Source: CAIYXB01 sp038146805
GTDB taxonomy: Bacteria > Cyanobacteriota > Vampirovibrionia > LMEP-6097
Assembly (NCBI GenBank): GCA_038146805.1
Contig: JAYQSH010000005.1
Coordinates: forward strand, 372,001 to 436,000
Length of the DNA: 64,000 nucleotides
Direction: 5' to 3'
Shown: piece after piece, positions 34,715-44,155 of the stretch
Position numbering within the stretch: position 1 is the stretch's first letter
Layout: every line of letters begins with the position of its first letter
The notes under the pieces: model-generated
Told to the model about the DNA's origin: nothing
The model's input: only the letters and a program-made list of their open reading frames with translations
The model's database searches: none
Made by a program: the position numbers and the translations under genes

Positions 34715-35041
34715 GTTGACAATGATCCCTATGCAACTGTTTTATCTATTGGAGCAAATGATCTTCGTGATAACAAAAAAGCTAGAGAATTTAACCAAGC
34801 TATTAAAGAAATTCATCAAGATCCTAATTTAGTAACAAAAAAACAATTAGAGCAAATTACAAGCTTTACTAAAAAGCTATTAGAATTAAAACAAAAAGCA
34901 CTCGACATGGCTCAAGAGTGCGAGGCTCCTTGGGTTCGAGAAGAACTTGATTGGATAAAAGAGAGTTATTTGGCTCTAGCTCAAGGCTATCAAAAGATTA
35001 TTGAGGAATTGGAAAAACTAGTGAAATTAAAAACAAACTAA
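34637..35041 (+). CDS. hypothetical helical protein, 134 residues
   Basis: Entirely helical and charged (IGANDLRDNKKAREFNQAIK, FTKKLLELKQKALDMAQECE, YLALAQGYQKIIEELEKLVK), no signal peptide or TM. Not recognised. Its first 26 codons are duplicated at 29622, showing the island lies between tRNA-Ala and this gene in the ancestral order. ATG 34637 is 18 nt beyond the terminator. Confidence 0.6.
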   Translation: MQAIQQLIACLNFITEDKEPETVQEKVDNDPYATVLSIGANDLRDNKKAREFNQAIKEIHQDPNLVTKKQLEQITSFTKKLLELKQKALDMAQECEAPWVREELDWIKESYLALAQGYQKIIEELEKLVKLKTN

Positions 35042-35049
35042 AAATTTAA

Positions 35050-35778
35050 TTAATCAAGTTTTTCTATAACTTTTTCAAAGAATTCTAAAGGATAAGCACC
35101 GCCAATTTGTACTCCATTTAAAACAAAATTTGGAGTACCGCTGACCCCAGCTTGTCTAGCTGCTTTTAAATCTTCTGCTAATTGTGCTTCTACTTCAGTA
35201 CTTTGCATATCTTCTAAAAATTTCTTTTTGTCGAGCTTTAGGTCAAGCGCAATTTTTTCATAAAGCTCTTGCCCTAAATCTCTTTGATTAGCAAAGAGCT
35301 CTTTTGAATACTCAAAGAACTTGCCTTGTGCGTGTGCAGCAAGTGCTGCTTTTGCTGCTGCTTTTGCATTTTTATGAAAACCTAAAGGGTAATTTTTTTG
35401 TACTATATATAAATCTTTGCCAAGCTTTTCTTTTAAAGACTGGACTGTATCATCGCCTCGTCTGCAATACGGGCACTCAAAATCTGTAAAAATCACTAGT
35501 TGGTATTTTGCATCTTTATTACCATGACCCGGAGAGTTGCCATGATCTACCTCAACTTTATTTGCAAACATTTTTGTGAATCTTTCTTCTTCAGCTTTTT
35601 TTTGTTGAGCTTCTTTTTGTCTTGCTAAAGTTTTTTCAATGACTTCAGGATTTTTCATGATTATTTCAAGCACTTTTTGCTCTAAAACACTATCACCAAT
35701 ATCATCTAAACTCTCTGCTAATGCAAAATTTGCACATAAAACACAAAGTAAAACTATAGACACAACTTTTTTGATCAT
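35050..35778 (-). CDS. DsbA-family thiol:disulfide oxidoreductase
   Basis: Periplasmic thioredoxin-fold protein. ATG 35778 gives a signal peptide (KKVVSIVLLCVLCANFALAE); a longer open frame to 35805 adds nine unlikely residues. IFTDFECPYCRRGDD has the CPYC active site, QKNYPLGFHKNAKAAAKAAL and AGVSGTPNFVLNGV (cis-Pro loop) complete the DsbA/DsbG-type pattern. About 242 residues. Could assist folding of Cys-rich secreted proteins such as the precursor at 23.4 kb, which is inference. Confidence 0.9.
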   Translation of the reverse strand: MIKKVVSIVLLCVLCANFALAESLDDIGDSVLEQKVLEIIMKNPEVIEKTLARQKEAQQKKAEEERFTKMFANKVEVDHGNSPGHGNKDAKYQLVIFTDFECPYCRRGDDTVQSLKEKLGKDLYIVQKNYPLGFHKNAKAAAKAALAAHAQGKFFEYSKELFANQRDLGQELYEKIALDLKLDKKKFLEDMQSTEVEAQLAEDLKAARQAGVSGTPNFVLNGVQIGGAYPLEFFEKVIEKLD

Positions 35779-35875
35779 AAATAACAATATAGCATTTAAA
35801 AGCAAAATTTGAAGAAGGTGCTTAAAAACTCAAGTTTTCTTGACGCTTACTCAAAAAAATAGCTAAAATTATGGC

Positions 35876-36673
35876 GTGCCAATCAAAGATAACTGGTTTT
35901 ATGAATCTCTCAAAGAAAGCTCTAGTCTAACTTTAAAAGTTGACGAGCTTTTATATCAAGAACAAAGCGAGTATCAAGAAGTTTTAGTTTTTTACAATAA
36001 AGACTATGGCAATGTGCTTGTTTTAGATGATGCTTTAATGCTTTCAGACTTAGATGAACATATGTACCACAAAGCAATTACACATTATGGGGTGAGTAAT
36101 GCAACACAAAACAAAAAACTCAATGTCTTAGTTATTGGTGCTGGTGATGGAGGAGTCGTAAGAGATCTATTGAGTAAACATCAAGAACAAATCAATCAAG
36201 TAACAATGGTAGAAATTGATCAAGCAGTAATAGATGTTTCAAAAAAATTCTTTCCTAAAATTTCTTCTCACTTAAATGATGCAAGACTCGATCTTAAAGT
36301 TGAAGACGCATTACAATACATTGACAAAGCGGCTGATGCAAGTTTTGATTTGGTGATTTGTGATTCAACAGACCCAGTTGGCTTTGCGGCTGGTTTAATC
36401 GAAGAAGATTTTTACAAAAAAATTCAACGAGTTTTAACAAAAGAAGGAGTTTTTATTGCACAAAGCGGTTCAATTTTTTTAATGCCTGAAGAGCTAGAAA
36501 CAGCCCAAAAAAATCTCAAAAAAGTTTTTGCTGATGTGCATACGTTTTTTGCTCCAATGATGGTATATCCGGGTGTCATTTGGTCTTACACAGCGGCAGG
36601 TGCTAAAATCCAGAATAAAGAAAATTTAGATTTAAAGGAATTTATCAAAGAAAAACAAAGTGTCAATGCCTGA
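35876..36673 (+). CDS. speE: polyamine aminopropyltransferase (spermidine synthase)
   Basis: GTG start. LVLDDALMLSDLDEHMYHKA, VLVIGAGDGGVVRDLLSKH (SAM-type nucleotide binding), VTMVEIDQAVIDVSKKFFP and VICDSTDPVGFAAGLIEEDF with the catalytic Asp are the spermidine synthase signatures. 265 residues. Overlaps the downstream glycosyltransferase by 8-14 nt. Confidence 0.95.
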   Translation: MPIKDNWFYESLKESSSLTLKVDELLYQEQSEYQEVLVFYNKDYGNVLVLDDALMLSDLDEHMYHKAITHYGVSNATQNKKLNVLVIGAGDGGVVRDLLSKHQEQINQVTMVEIDQAVIDVSKKFFPKISSHLNDARLDLKVEDALQYIDKAADASFDLVICDSTDPVGFAAGLIEEDFYKKIQRVLTKEGVFIAQSGSIFLMPEELETAQKNLKKVFADVHTFFAPMMVYPGVIWSYTAAGAKIQNKENLDLKEFIKEKQSVNA

Positions 36674-37649
36674 AGTATCAATTATCGTTCCTAGTTATAA
36701 TAGAGCCGAGTTTCTTGAAGCAACGCTTGCAAGTATTCAAAATCAAAGCTTTAAAGATTTTGAAGTAATCTTTGTCGACGATGGTAGTACAGACAACACT
36801 GAGGAAATTTTAAGAAAATTTTGTGAGCAAGATCCAAGATTTAAATATTTCAAACAAGAAAATTCCGAAAGAGCCGTTGCACGTTCTTATGGGCTCAGTT
36901 TGGCAAATTCTGATTTATTGTGCTTAGTTGATTCAGATGATATTTGGTATCCCAACAAACTTGAACAACAATTAAAAGTCATGCGCGAAGATCCAGAAAT
37001 TGTTTTAAGTTATGCTTCGGTTAATCGCATTGACATGCAAGGTAAAGCTATCAGATCTAAGCCACGTCAACATCGCGGTTTTTCTGGTTATGTGTTTTTT
37101 GATCTATTGATGCGCAATTTTATACCTTCGGTCACTCCAATGTTTCGCAAAAAAGCTTTTGAAGCTGTTGGCAAACAAAATACAGAATTTATTCCTTATG
37201 AAGATTGGGATTTTTGGCTTAGGCTTTCAAGGCAAGGAAAGTTTTTTCATATTAAAGAAGCTTTGGGTGACTATCGCTTACACCCCGGTCAATCAGTACA
37301 AAACGTCAAAGCACAACATATCGAAAAAGTGACAAATTTTGTTTTAGAGAACAATACTAATTTAGAAAAAATAGACCTAGAAAATTATTTACAACAAATT
37401 GGGCTTAAAAAAGATGATAAAGATTTTTCTCAAATTGTTGACGAAGCTTATAGCCTTGCAAATTTGAGGTTTGCCTATTGGTATTTAATTGCTAACGAAG
37501 CACAAATATCTCAAGCAAAATTATTAAAAGCACTCAACTTATCTAAAAAAAGACTTTTAGATTATCGTTGGTACGGGCTTTGGCTAGCTAAAACCTGCAA
37601 ACCAATATTTGGTGATGTGATAACAAAACTCTTGGGAAGTTTCCACTAA
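36666..37649 (+). CDS. family 2 glycosyltransferase
   Basis: GT-A fold inverting transferase. VSIIVPSYNRAEFLEATLAS, VIFVDDGSTDNTEEIL, LLCLVDSDDIWYPNKL (DxD) and PYEDWDFWLRLSRQGKFFHI (ED) are GT2 motifs. The C-terminal helical part carries a weaker amphipathic region (RWYGLWLAKTCKPIFGDVIT). I use ATG 36666; GTG 36660 is also open. Substrate unknown; it precedes a PAP2 phosphatase. Confidence 0.9.
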   Translation: MPEVSIIVPSYNRAEFLEATLASIQNQSFKDFEVIFVDDGSTDNTEEILRKFCEQDPRFKYFKQENSERAVARSYGLSLANSDLLCLVDSDDIWYPNKLEQQLKVMREDPEIVLSYASVNRIDMQGKAIRSKPRQHRGFSGYVFFDLLMRNFIPSVTPMFRKKAFEAVGKQNTEFIPYEDWDFWLRLSRQGKFFHIKEALGDYRLHPGQSVQNVKAQHIEKVTNFVLENNTNLEKIDLENYLQQIGLKKDDKDFSQIVDEAYSLANLRFAYWYLIANEAQISQAKLLKALNLSKKRLLDYRWYGLWLAKTCKPIFGDVITKLLGSFH

Positions 37650-37651
37650 TA

Positions 37652-38152
37652 ATGGCTGATAAAATTTTTTATTTTATTCGCTATTTTACTTTTTTAGGAA
37701 ATTTCTTTCCTCAGTTTACTTTGTCAATTTTATTGCTTTTTATAGATTTCCCGACTGGCTTTAAAGTTGGTGCAACTTGGGGCTGGGGGTAATCATCAAC
37801 TTTACAATAAAAATTTAGTACAGAAAAAAGACCTAATATTGGCAACTGGAAAATTGCACATGTTAATGGGCATAGTTTTCCTTCAGGACACTCTTTAACT
37901 TCACTCGTTATTTATTGGTCTTTAGCTGAACAATTTCAGCTTGGTCTAGCATGGACGATTTTTTTATATTTAATTCCTTTTGCACTTGGACTTTCAAGAC
38001 TCTATTTAAAAGTTCATGATCCTATTGATGTTTATGCAGGCTGGGCTATTGCTTTTATTTATTTGCGAACCCTTTCTGACGAAGCAATTGCTATTACCAA
38101 ACCTGTTTTTATGTTTTTCTTTAAACTTTTGGGGATTGAAATCGATTTTTAA
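37652..38152 (+). pseudogene. PAP2-family phosphatase with frameshifts
   Basis: ATG 37652 (MADKIFYFIRYFTFLGNFFP), two TM segments, then two apparent one-base losses (a G-run near 37785, an A6 run near 37830). Repaired, the sequence continues QKKRPNIGNW, SFPSGHSLTSLVIYWS and LGLSRLYLKVHDPIDVYAGW, which carry the PAP2 motifs KXXXXXXRP-like, PSGH and SRX5HXXXD. A membrane lipid-phosphate phosphatase of about 167 residues. Starts 2 nt after the glycosyltransferase stop. Confidence 0.7.
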
Positions 38153-38185
38153 AGCAGTTTTTCTAAAATGCTATAATTCTCTTTT

Positions 38186-38677
38186 GTGCAATACTCAAAC
38201 ATAAAATTCGAAGCTAGAAAAACCGTAGAACAAGTTGAAGAAAGTCAAGATCTTGCTCCTAAATTTGATGATAACGGTTTGATACCAGTTGTAACAACAG
38301 ACTATAAAACTGGGGAGCTTTTAATGCATGGTTATATGAATGAAGAAGCATTCAAAAAAACCTTAAGGGATGGACAAGCATATTATTATAGTCGCAGTAG
38401 AAAACTTGTTTGGCACAAAGGTGCAACTAGCGGCTTGTACCAAAATATCGATGAGATGCGCATTGATGATGATCAAGATTGCGTTTGGCTTAGAGTAACA
38501 GTAACTGGAAGCGGAGCAAGTTGTCACGTTGGTTACCGCTCATGTTTTTATAGAACTGTTCCAAATGGTAAAACACTCACTGACGAGAAACAAATCAAAT
38601 TAACTTTTGTTGAAAGTGAAAAAACTTTTGACCCACTTGAGGTATATGGTGATGTTGAAAACCCAACAAAACTCTAA
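38186..38677 (+). CDS. hisI: phosphoribosyl-AMP cyclohydrolase
   Basis: Third step of histidine synthesis. GTG start. MNEEAFKKTLRDGQAYYYSR, SRKLVWHKGATSGLYQNIDE, DCVWLRVTVTGSGASCHVGY and SCFYRTV include the zinc Cys residues. 163 residues, HisI domain only, with a 35-residue N-terminal extension. Overlaps folE2 by about 30 bp. Confidence 0.93.
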   Translation: MQYSNIKFEARKTVEQVEESQDLAPKFDDNGLIPVVTTDYKTGELLMHGYMNEEAFKKTLRDGQAYYYSRSRKLVWHKGATSGLYQNIDEMRIDDDQDCVWLRVTVTGSGASCHVGYRSCFYRTVPNGKTLTDEKQIKLTFVESEKTFDPLEVYGDVENPTKL

Positions 38678-39548
38678 AGTTATAAACAAAAACTCTAAGA
38701 TTGAACAAAGCCTTGACTGGGTAGGTATGGAAACTGTTAAAGTGCCTGTCAAATATAGTCTTAATCAAAAAGAATATGGAACTAGTGCCGAACTTGAAAT
38801 ATTTTTGAGCTTAGATAAAGGCAATTTTCGCGGAGTTGATATGGCAGAAATATTTTTTCAAAGCCAAGAGACTCTTGCTAAACAAATTATAAATTTTGAG
38901 CGACTTAAAGTACTGAGCCAAAAACTACTTGATACACACCAAGACAGAAGCACAAGCACTAAAGTAAAAATCAATTTTGATATTTTCCTTGAAAAAACCA
39001 GCTTGCAATCACATGAAAAATTTTTACAAAGCTATCCAATTACGCTCGAACTAATCAATAAAAATGGTAATTGTAATTGTAAAATCAGCTTCGAAATTTT
39101 ATATGCCAGTACCTGTCCTTGTTCTGAGAGCTCTGCGCGCCAACAAAATTTAAAAACAATTCAAGATTTTTTAAAAAATAACTCAGTTGAAGATTTAACA
39201 AACTGGTTTTTAGATAGCAATACTAAATTTGCTTACCCACATGCACAAAAATCAAAAGCAAAATTTAATTTAGAGCTTGCAGAAACAAAAAATATCTTTG
39301 AACAAGTTTCAACCTTAATCCAAGAGCTTGAATCATGCGCCAAAACAAGTGTTCAAGCAGGAGTAAGACAAGTAGACGAAGCTGAATTTACAAAAATCAT
39401 GGGTGAAAATTTAATTTTCATTGAAGATATAGCCAAAATTTTTAAAGAATACATTAATAATCAAAAACAAATTCTCAATTCAAGAGTAGAATTAATACAC
39501 AATGAAAGCATTCATCCACAAAATGCAAAAGTTATTTTTAGCACTTAG
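38646..39548 (+). CDS. folE2: GTP cyclohydrolase IB (FolE2)
   Basis: Opens the folate/queuosine pathway from GTP. SLDWVGMETVKVPVKYSL, NFRGVDMAEIFFQSQE and STCPCSESSARQQN are FolE2 motifs; HQDRST and the Cys/His metal ligands are present. ATG 38646 (MVMLKTQQNS) chosen; ATG 38652 is equally possible. About 300 residues. Overlaps hisI at the 5' end and the barrel gene at the 3' end, so translation is coupled. Confidence 0.85.
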   Translation: MVMLKTQQNSKVINKNSKIEQSLDWVGMETVKVPVKYSLNQKEYGTSAELEIFLSLDKGNFRGVDMAEIFFQSQETLAKQIINFERLKVLSQKLLDTHQDRSTSTKVKINFDIFLEKTSLQSHEKFLQSYPITLELINKNGNCNCKISFEILYASTCPCSESSARQQNLKTIQDFLKNNSVEDLTNWFLDSNTKFAYPHAQKSKAKFNLELAETKNIFEQVSTLIQELESCAKTSVQAGVRQVDEAEFTKIMGENLIFIEDIAKIFKEYINNQKQILNSRVELIHNESIHPQNAKVIFST

Positions 39549-40563
39549 TTTTTTGGTTATTAGTATGCAAGCAAGTTTTGCACATGGTGCTGGCTGTGCT
39601 TGTAATGCACTAAGACCCACAGCCATTGGTGGACCAATTATTACAATCCCAGCATATACCATGCCTAAAGGTACTTTTAGCATTGGTTATGGTTTAAATT
39701 ATTTGAACAATCATAGACTCAACCAAAAACAAATTTTAAAAGTAATCAAAGCAGACGAACATGCTGATGATAATTATGGTTCTTTGAACCAAAGTCTTTC
39801 TATGGCGTGGGGAGCAAGTGACGATTTAAACTTTTTTGTTACCATGCCTTTTAATATTGCTTATGATTTTAGAGAGGTACATGATGGCATAGAAGATTTA
39901 GGAAATTCAATTGGCTTTGGTGATATGACGATTTTAGCTCAGTATAGATTTTTGAATCTTAGTAAAACCAACCTTGCCTTACTTGGCGGAATCAAATTGC
40001 CAACTGGTAAAACTCACGTTAAATCTAATACTGGTGAAACTTTTGAAGCTTTAAACAATCCGGGCTCAGGCTCTTTTGACCCACTATTTGGTTTTGCGCT
40101 TAGCAGACCTGTTGGCAGTTTTGGCTTAGATTTTAATTTTTTGTATAAACTCGCAACCCAAGGAAGCCAAGACACAGATATTGGTGATGTTGCCAATTAT
40201 AATTTTGCGATTAGTTATGCAGTCAATCATGACCATAATAAAGAATTTGATCACAAACACAAACACCAAAAACAAAAAAAATTACTCACTAAAATTTTTC
40301 CTCAACATCTTTTTGGCAAACATTTAAGTTGGGATTTGATTTTAGAACTTAATACCAATTGGGAAGCAAAGCCTGAGCAAAACAATATCAAAGACAATAA
40401 TCATGGCGGCACATCAGTATTTTTAAGCCCGGGAATTCGACTTGCAGTAGATGATAATTTCGTATATAACTTTGGACTTGGCTTTCCAATAATTGAAGAC
40501 CTAAATGGCGAACAAGGTGGAACTGATTTACAATTGTATACAGGTTTTGCCATGAGTTTTTAG
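39502..40563 (+). CDS. outer-membrane beta-barrel protein (transporter-like)
   Basis: Signal peptide around LFLALSFLVISMQASFAHGA, then repeating amphipathic strands (GTFSIGYGLNYLNNHRL, GSLNQSLSMAWGASDDLNFF, NLALLGGIKLPTGKTHVKSN) to a C-terminal aromatic residue (LYTGFAMSF), which is the outer-membrane barrel signature. Resembles the 'MetA-pathway/phenol degradation' OMP group. A His-rich loop (NHDHNKEFDHKHKHQKQKK) could bind metals. Overlaps folE2 by 47 bp; ATG 39523 gives a shorter start. Confidence 0.7.
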   Translation: MKAFIHKMQKLFLALSFLVISMQASFAHGAGCACNALRPTAIGGPIITIPAYTMPKGTFSIGYGLNYLNNHRLNQKQILKVIKADEHADDNYGSLNQSLSMAWGASDDLNFFVTMPFNIAYDFREVHDGIEDLGNSIGFGDMTILAQYRFLNLSKTNLALLGGIKLPTGKTHVKSNTGETFEALNNPGSGSFDPLFGFALSRPVGSFGLDFNFLYKLATQGSQDTDIGDVANYNFAISYAVNHDHNKEFDHKHKHQKQKKLLTKIFPQHLFGKHLSWDLILELNTNWEAKPEQNNIKDNNHGGTSVFLSPGIRLAVDDNFVYNFGLGFPIIEDLNGEQGGTDLQLYTGFAMSF

Positions 40564-40566
40564 TGA

Positions 40567-41202
40567 ATGTCTGAAAAAATTATCATTTTAGCTGGAGTGC
40601 ACGGTGAGGAAATTCAATCAAGTTTCTTGTTAGAGGATGTTTGCAAAGACTATAAACTATACCAAGAACAATCTTTTACAAGTTTTATCAATTCAAAACA
40701 AAACATTATTGCAATACCACGTTTCAATATTTTTGGTTTAGCAAAACAAACACGAGGTAACAAGAACCAAGTAGATTTAAATAGAAACTTACCTAGCCGT
40801 AATTGGAGCCATAAACACAGTCACCCAGCTTATTACCCGGGGACAAATGCGGCTTCTGAACAAGAGACTAAAGATTTTTTAGAACTTTTAAAAGAATTTG
40901 AAGCAAGTTTAATAATTTCAATACACACAAATCATTTTGTTACAGTGCAACACCCAGCTCAAATAAATTTTGATGGACAAGAAAATTCTCAAGGTTTTTT
41001 CTATGCTCAAAAACTAGCAAAAGTTTTTAATTTAGAATTGACACAAAACATTGGCTATCCAACCCCGGGTTCACTTGGTAGCTATGCCAAAGAAATCAAT
41101 ATACCTTGTATCACTATTGAATTAGAGCACGAACTCTCATCTCAAGAAATTCAAACAAAATACAGTGAAGTTTTGACAGAATATCTCAAAACCCTTAGCT
41201 GA
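40567..41202 (+). CDS. M14-family zinc carboxypeptidase, MpaA-like
   Basis: 211 residues. ILAGVHGEE has the HxxE zinc ligands, NQVDLNRNLPSRNW the Asn-Arg binding motif and LIISIHTNH the third ligand; NIPCITIELEHEL holds the catalytic Glu. Close to murein tripeptide amidase MpaA and succinylglutamate desuccinylase. ATG 40567 begins just after the barrel gene's stop. Confidence 0.8.
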   Translation: MSEKIIILAGVHGEEIQSSFLLEDVCKDYKLYQEQSFTSFINSKQNIIAIPRFNIFGLAKQTRGNKNQVDLNRNLPSRNWSHKHSHPAYYPGTNAASEQETKDFLELLKEFEASLIISIHTNHFVTVQHPAQINFDGQENSQGFFYAQKLAKVFNLELTQNIGYPTPGSLGSYAKEINIPCITIELEHELSSQEIQTKYSEVLTEYLKTLS

Positions 41203-41218
41203 GTTACAATATTAATAA

Positions 41219-41929
41219 GTGAATATTGAAATCCTAAAAGCAAACAAAGTTTCTAAAGCCATTATTTTGGGTTCTGGAGTAAGTGTGTTTGAAAATCAAA
41301 AACCCTTACACTCTATCAGTTATAGTAGTATCGATAACTGGCCACTTGGCAAAGTAAAAGGTCACAAAGGGGTTTTAGATATTTACGAAAACATCTGGGT
41401 TTTAAGAGGCAGGGCTCATCTTTACGAAGGCTTCACTTGGCAACAAGCTTGTTTCCCGACACAATTTTTAGCAGATCAAGGTATTGAAGAATTAATCTTA
41501 ACCAATGCTGCTGGAGGACTCAATAGTGATTTTGAAATTGGTGATCTGATGCAAATTACTGGCTATTACAATATGCTCAAACCTAATCAGGCAAGAGGAA
41601 ACTTAGGCATTTTAGATCAAGAATTAACAAGATTTACTACTGAAATAATTGCCGCAAAAGATATTCATCATGGAAATTATATTGGTGTACATGGACCAAA
41701 TTATGAAACTGATTTAGAAGTAGAATTTTTCAAGTCTAAACAAGCTGATGCAGTTGGAATGTCGACTATTCCAGAAATTGAAACAGCCATCAAAAACAAT
41801 ATAAAAGTGCAAGCGCTTTCAATTATTACAAATGTTTATGGCAAAACCGAAGACCTTGGTCACGAAGGAGTAGTCGCCGCCGCAAAAAAAGCCAGTAAAA
41901 AATTAACAAGTTTATTAGGAATCAATTAA
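41219..41929 (+). CDS. purine nucleoside phosphorylase
   Basis: Trimeric PNP-type enzyme that phosphorolyses (deoxy)guanosine or inosine. SKAIILGSGVSVFE, LVTNAAGGLN-like ELILTNAAGGLNSDFEIGDL, GVHGPNYETDLEVEFFKS and AVGMSTIPEI are the ligand-binding blocks. 236 residues, GTG start, short of the usual 270. Stop and panB start overlap by one base. Confidence 0.85.
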   Translation: MNIEILKANKVSKAIILGSGVSVFENQKPLHSISYSSIDNWPLGKVKGHKGVLDIYENIWVLRGRAHLYEGFTWQQACFPTQFLADQGIEELILTNAAGGLNSDFEIGDLMQITGYYNMLKPNQARGNLGILDQELTRFTTEIIAAKDIHHGNYIGVHGPNYETDLEVEFFKSKQADAVGMSTIPEIETAIKNNIKVQALSIITNVYGKTEDLGHEGVVAAAKKASKKLTSLLGIN

Positions 41930-42657
41930 TGTCAATTACAGTACTTACAGCATATGATTTTAATACCGCAAGAGCGCTTGAAGAAGCAGGTATTGATTAT
42001 ATTTTGGTTGGCGATAGCCTTGCAATGGTTGCACATGGTCACAAAAACACCAAAACCATTAGCCTTGGACAAATGCTGGCTTCAACAAGAGCTGTCAAAA
42101 AAGGTGCAGCAAAAACAAAAATCATTGCAGATATTCCTTTATCAATTGTCAAAAAAACCAAAGAACAAGTTTTAGATGCCGCAAAAAAATTAATACAGGC
42201 AGGCGCCGATATAGTCAAAATTGAAAACGCAGAAAAACAAACAATAGAACAAATAAAATTACTAATAGAAAACAACATTGCCGTCATGGGACATATTGGC
42301 TATACACCGCAAAGCTTCGATAAACCAATTATAGTCAAAGATCGAGAGGCTTTAATTGCAGCTGCTCATAAACTAAACGAAGTCGGTGTTATGGCTTTGG
42401 TACTTGAAATGATTCCAGCTGAAATTGCCAAAGAAATCACAGAAGCATTAAAGATACCAACTATTGGTATTGGTGCTGGTGTTGATTGTTCTGGTCAGGT
42501 TTTAGTCAGCGATGATATGCTTGGCAGATACAATTTATTTGAGCCTAAGTTTTTAAAGCGCTATGCAAATCAATACCAAGAAAGCGTCACAGCCTTTAAA
42601 GCCTACATTGAAGATGTAAAAAACAAAAATTTCCCAAGTTCAGAAAATTCATACTAA
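41929..42657 (+). CDS. panB: 3-methyl-2-oxobutanoate hydroxymethyltransferase
   Basis: Makes ketopantoate from ketoisovalerate and methylene-THF. VLTAYDFNTARALEEAGIDY, ILVGDSLAMVAHGHKNTKTI, VMGHIGYTPQSF and TIGIGAGVDCSGQVLVSDDM are family motifs with the Mg-binding Asp and the conserved Glu. 242 residues, slightly shorter than typical, apparently complete. Confidence 0.95.
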   Translation: MSITVLTAYDFNTARALEEAGIDYILVGDSLAMVAHGHKNTKTISLGQMLASTRAVKKGAAKTKIIADIPLSIVKKTKEQVLDAAKKLIQAGADIVKIENAEKQTIEQIKLLIENNIAVMGHIGYTPQSFDKPIIVKDREALIAAAHKLNEVGVMALVLEMIPAEIAKEITEALKIPTIGIGAGVDCSGQVLVSDDMLGRYNLFEPKFLKRYANQYQESVTAFKAYIEDVKNKNFPSSENSY

Positions 42658-42662
42658 GATTT

Positions 42663-44012
42663 TTAAATAGCCATTGCTAAACTTTGTTGCTGCTCACGAT
42701 CAGTCACTGTCTGTTCTTGAGCTTGCCTAAGCTTTTCAATTTGAGATTCATGTTTTTGTTGAAAGTTTAATTGTTGTTTGTCAGTGTCATAGGTTTTTAC
42801 TTTATCTTGTTGGTTTGTTTTCATATCAGACCTATTTAAATACAGACCTACTCCAAGATTATAAGCAGCCATAGAGAAATTACTCCAAGGCATTATGATA
42901 TTTTTCAAGCTTGCTGGTATAAATCTTTGAACGATATCCATAAATGTGTTTACCGACAAGAATATCGCTGATGCATTAAAGTAAGGGTCTTTGTGTCCAA
43001 AGATACTAAGATCTGCAAAGATACCACCAATATTTCTTATTGTGCCACCAATCTTATAAGCTAGTCCCTTATTGGCTTTGCCAAGATAACCCAAAATAGA
43101 TCCAATAATCATGGTGTAACCACTTAAAGCAGTAGTATGTCCCTTGTCTTTACTTTCGTCACCCTTACAAAGTTCTTGGATATGAGAAATCCCACTTTCT
43201 TGACAGAACTTATCGTATCTTTCCGCCATACTACCATTTGCTGATTTAAATAATTCTGCAAAAGAAGCAAACTTAAACTTAGACAAGAAATTAGAAATTT
43301 GTTTTTTTATATTAGCAAAACTCAAACCGGTTAAAAATCTTCTTTGCGAACCAATTCCACCTGTAAATAATTCTTTAAATAATTTTTTCATTGCCTCAAC
43401 ATTAGAATCATGATCTTGCCCCATCGTTGGATTTCTTGTTTCATTTTTATTAGTTAAATCTATATCTAATTTTTCTTTTATATGCTCGTTGTATAATCCC
43501 TCTTGCGAACCAACCAATTGAGATATACCAAGCCCTATCCCTCTTGCCAAGCCCAAATCTTCTGTTCTATTTTCAGCAATAATAAAAATTGGTTCAATAA
43601 ATCTCGAAATTGCTTCCCATAATCTATTTTTTTTCAGAGCTTCCCAACCATTAAAACCACAACTAGCTGTCAGAATAACCTTTGAAAAATTCAAAGCTAA
43701 TTTATCAACAAATTGTCGAACTTTACTATTCTCAAAATCTTTAAAAAACCATAAGTCAGAAAAACCAGCATAGCAATGTGAAATAGCTGTTGCCACCGGA
43801 CCTAAATTTATTAATGACCATTTTAAATTATCGTAAAAACTAAATTTATCCTCTTTAGTTGGAGATTTTTCTTCTTGATGAATTTCTTGCTTAAACTCAA
43901 TATTAGTTTCTGGCGCCTCAGTATTCTCAGCTAATTTTTGACGTGCTATATTAACTGGTTCAGTAGCTGGGCCAGTTTGATCACCAAAATTAATTTGTTT
44001 TGGATCAAGCAT
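42663..44012 (-). CDS. hypothetical protein with central hydrophobic helices
   Basis: About 449 residues from ATG 44012. N-terminus soluble and Glu-rich; the middle contains SVIL-type and Gly-rich amphipathic segments (FSKVILTASCGFNGWEALKK, SGYTMIIGSILGYLGKANKG, ASAIFLSVNTFMDIVQRF); the C-terminus is Gln-rich (KLRQAQEQTVTDREQQQSLA). The recurring Gly-containing helices suggest membrane association. Not recognised. Convergent with panB (5 bp apart). Confidence 0.5.
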   Translation of the reverse strand: MLDPKQINFGDQTGPATEPVNIARQKLAENTEAPETNIEFKQEIHQEEKSPTKEDKFSFYDNLKWSLINLGPVATAISHCYAGFSDLWFFKDFENSKVRQFVDKLALNFSKVILTASCGFNGWEALKKNRLWEAISRFIEPIFIIAENRTEDLGLARGIGLGISQLVGSQEGLYNEHIKEKLDIDLTNKNETRNPTMGQDHDSNVEAMKKLFKELFTGGIGSQRRFLTGLSFANIKKQISNFLSKFKFASFAELFKSANGSMAERYDKFCQESGISHIQELCKGDESKDKGHTTALSGYTMIIGSILGYLGKANKGLAYKIGGTIRNIGGIFADLSIFGHKDPYFNASAIFLSVNTFMDIVQRFIPASLKNIIMPWSNFSMAAYNLGVGLYLNRSDMKTNQQDKVKTYDTDKQQLNFQQKHESQIEKLRQAQEQTVTDREQQQSLAMAI

Positions 44013-44155
44013 TAGTATTGCGCCCAATATATAAAGACAATTAGGCTTGATCTTATCTTAGCATAATTCGTAAATACAATAATCTAGCCAAAAAAAGCAA
44101 GCATTTTAGGCATAAATTTGGTTTTTCAGATTTAAAATTAGGGATAATTATAATT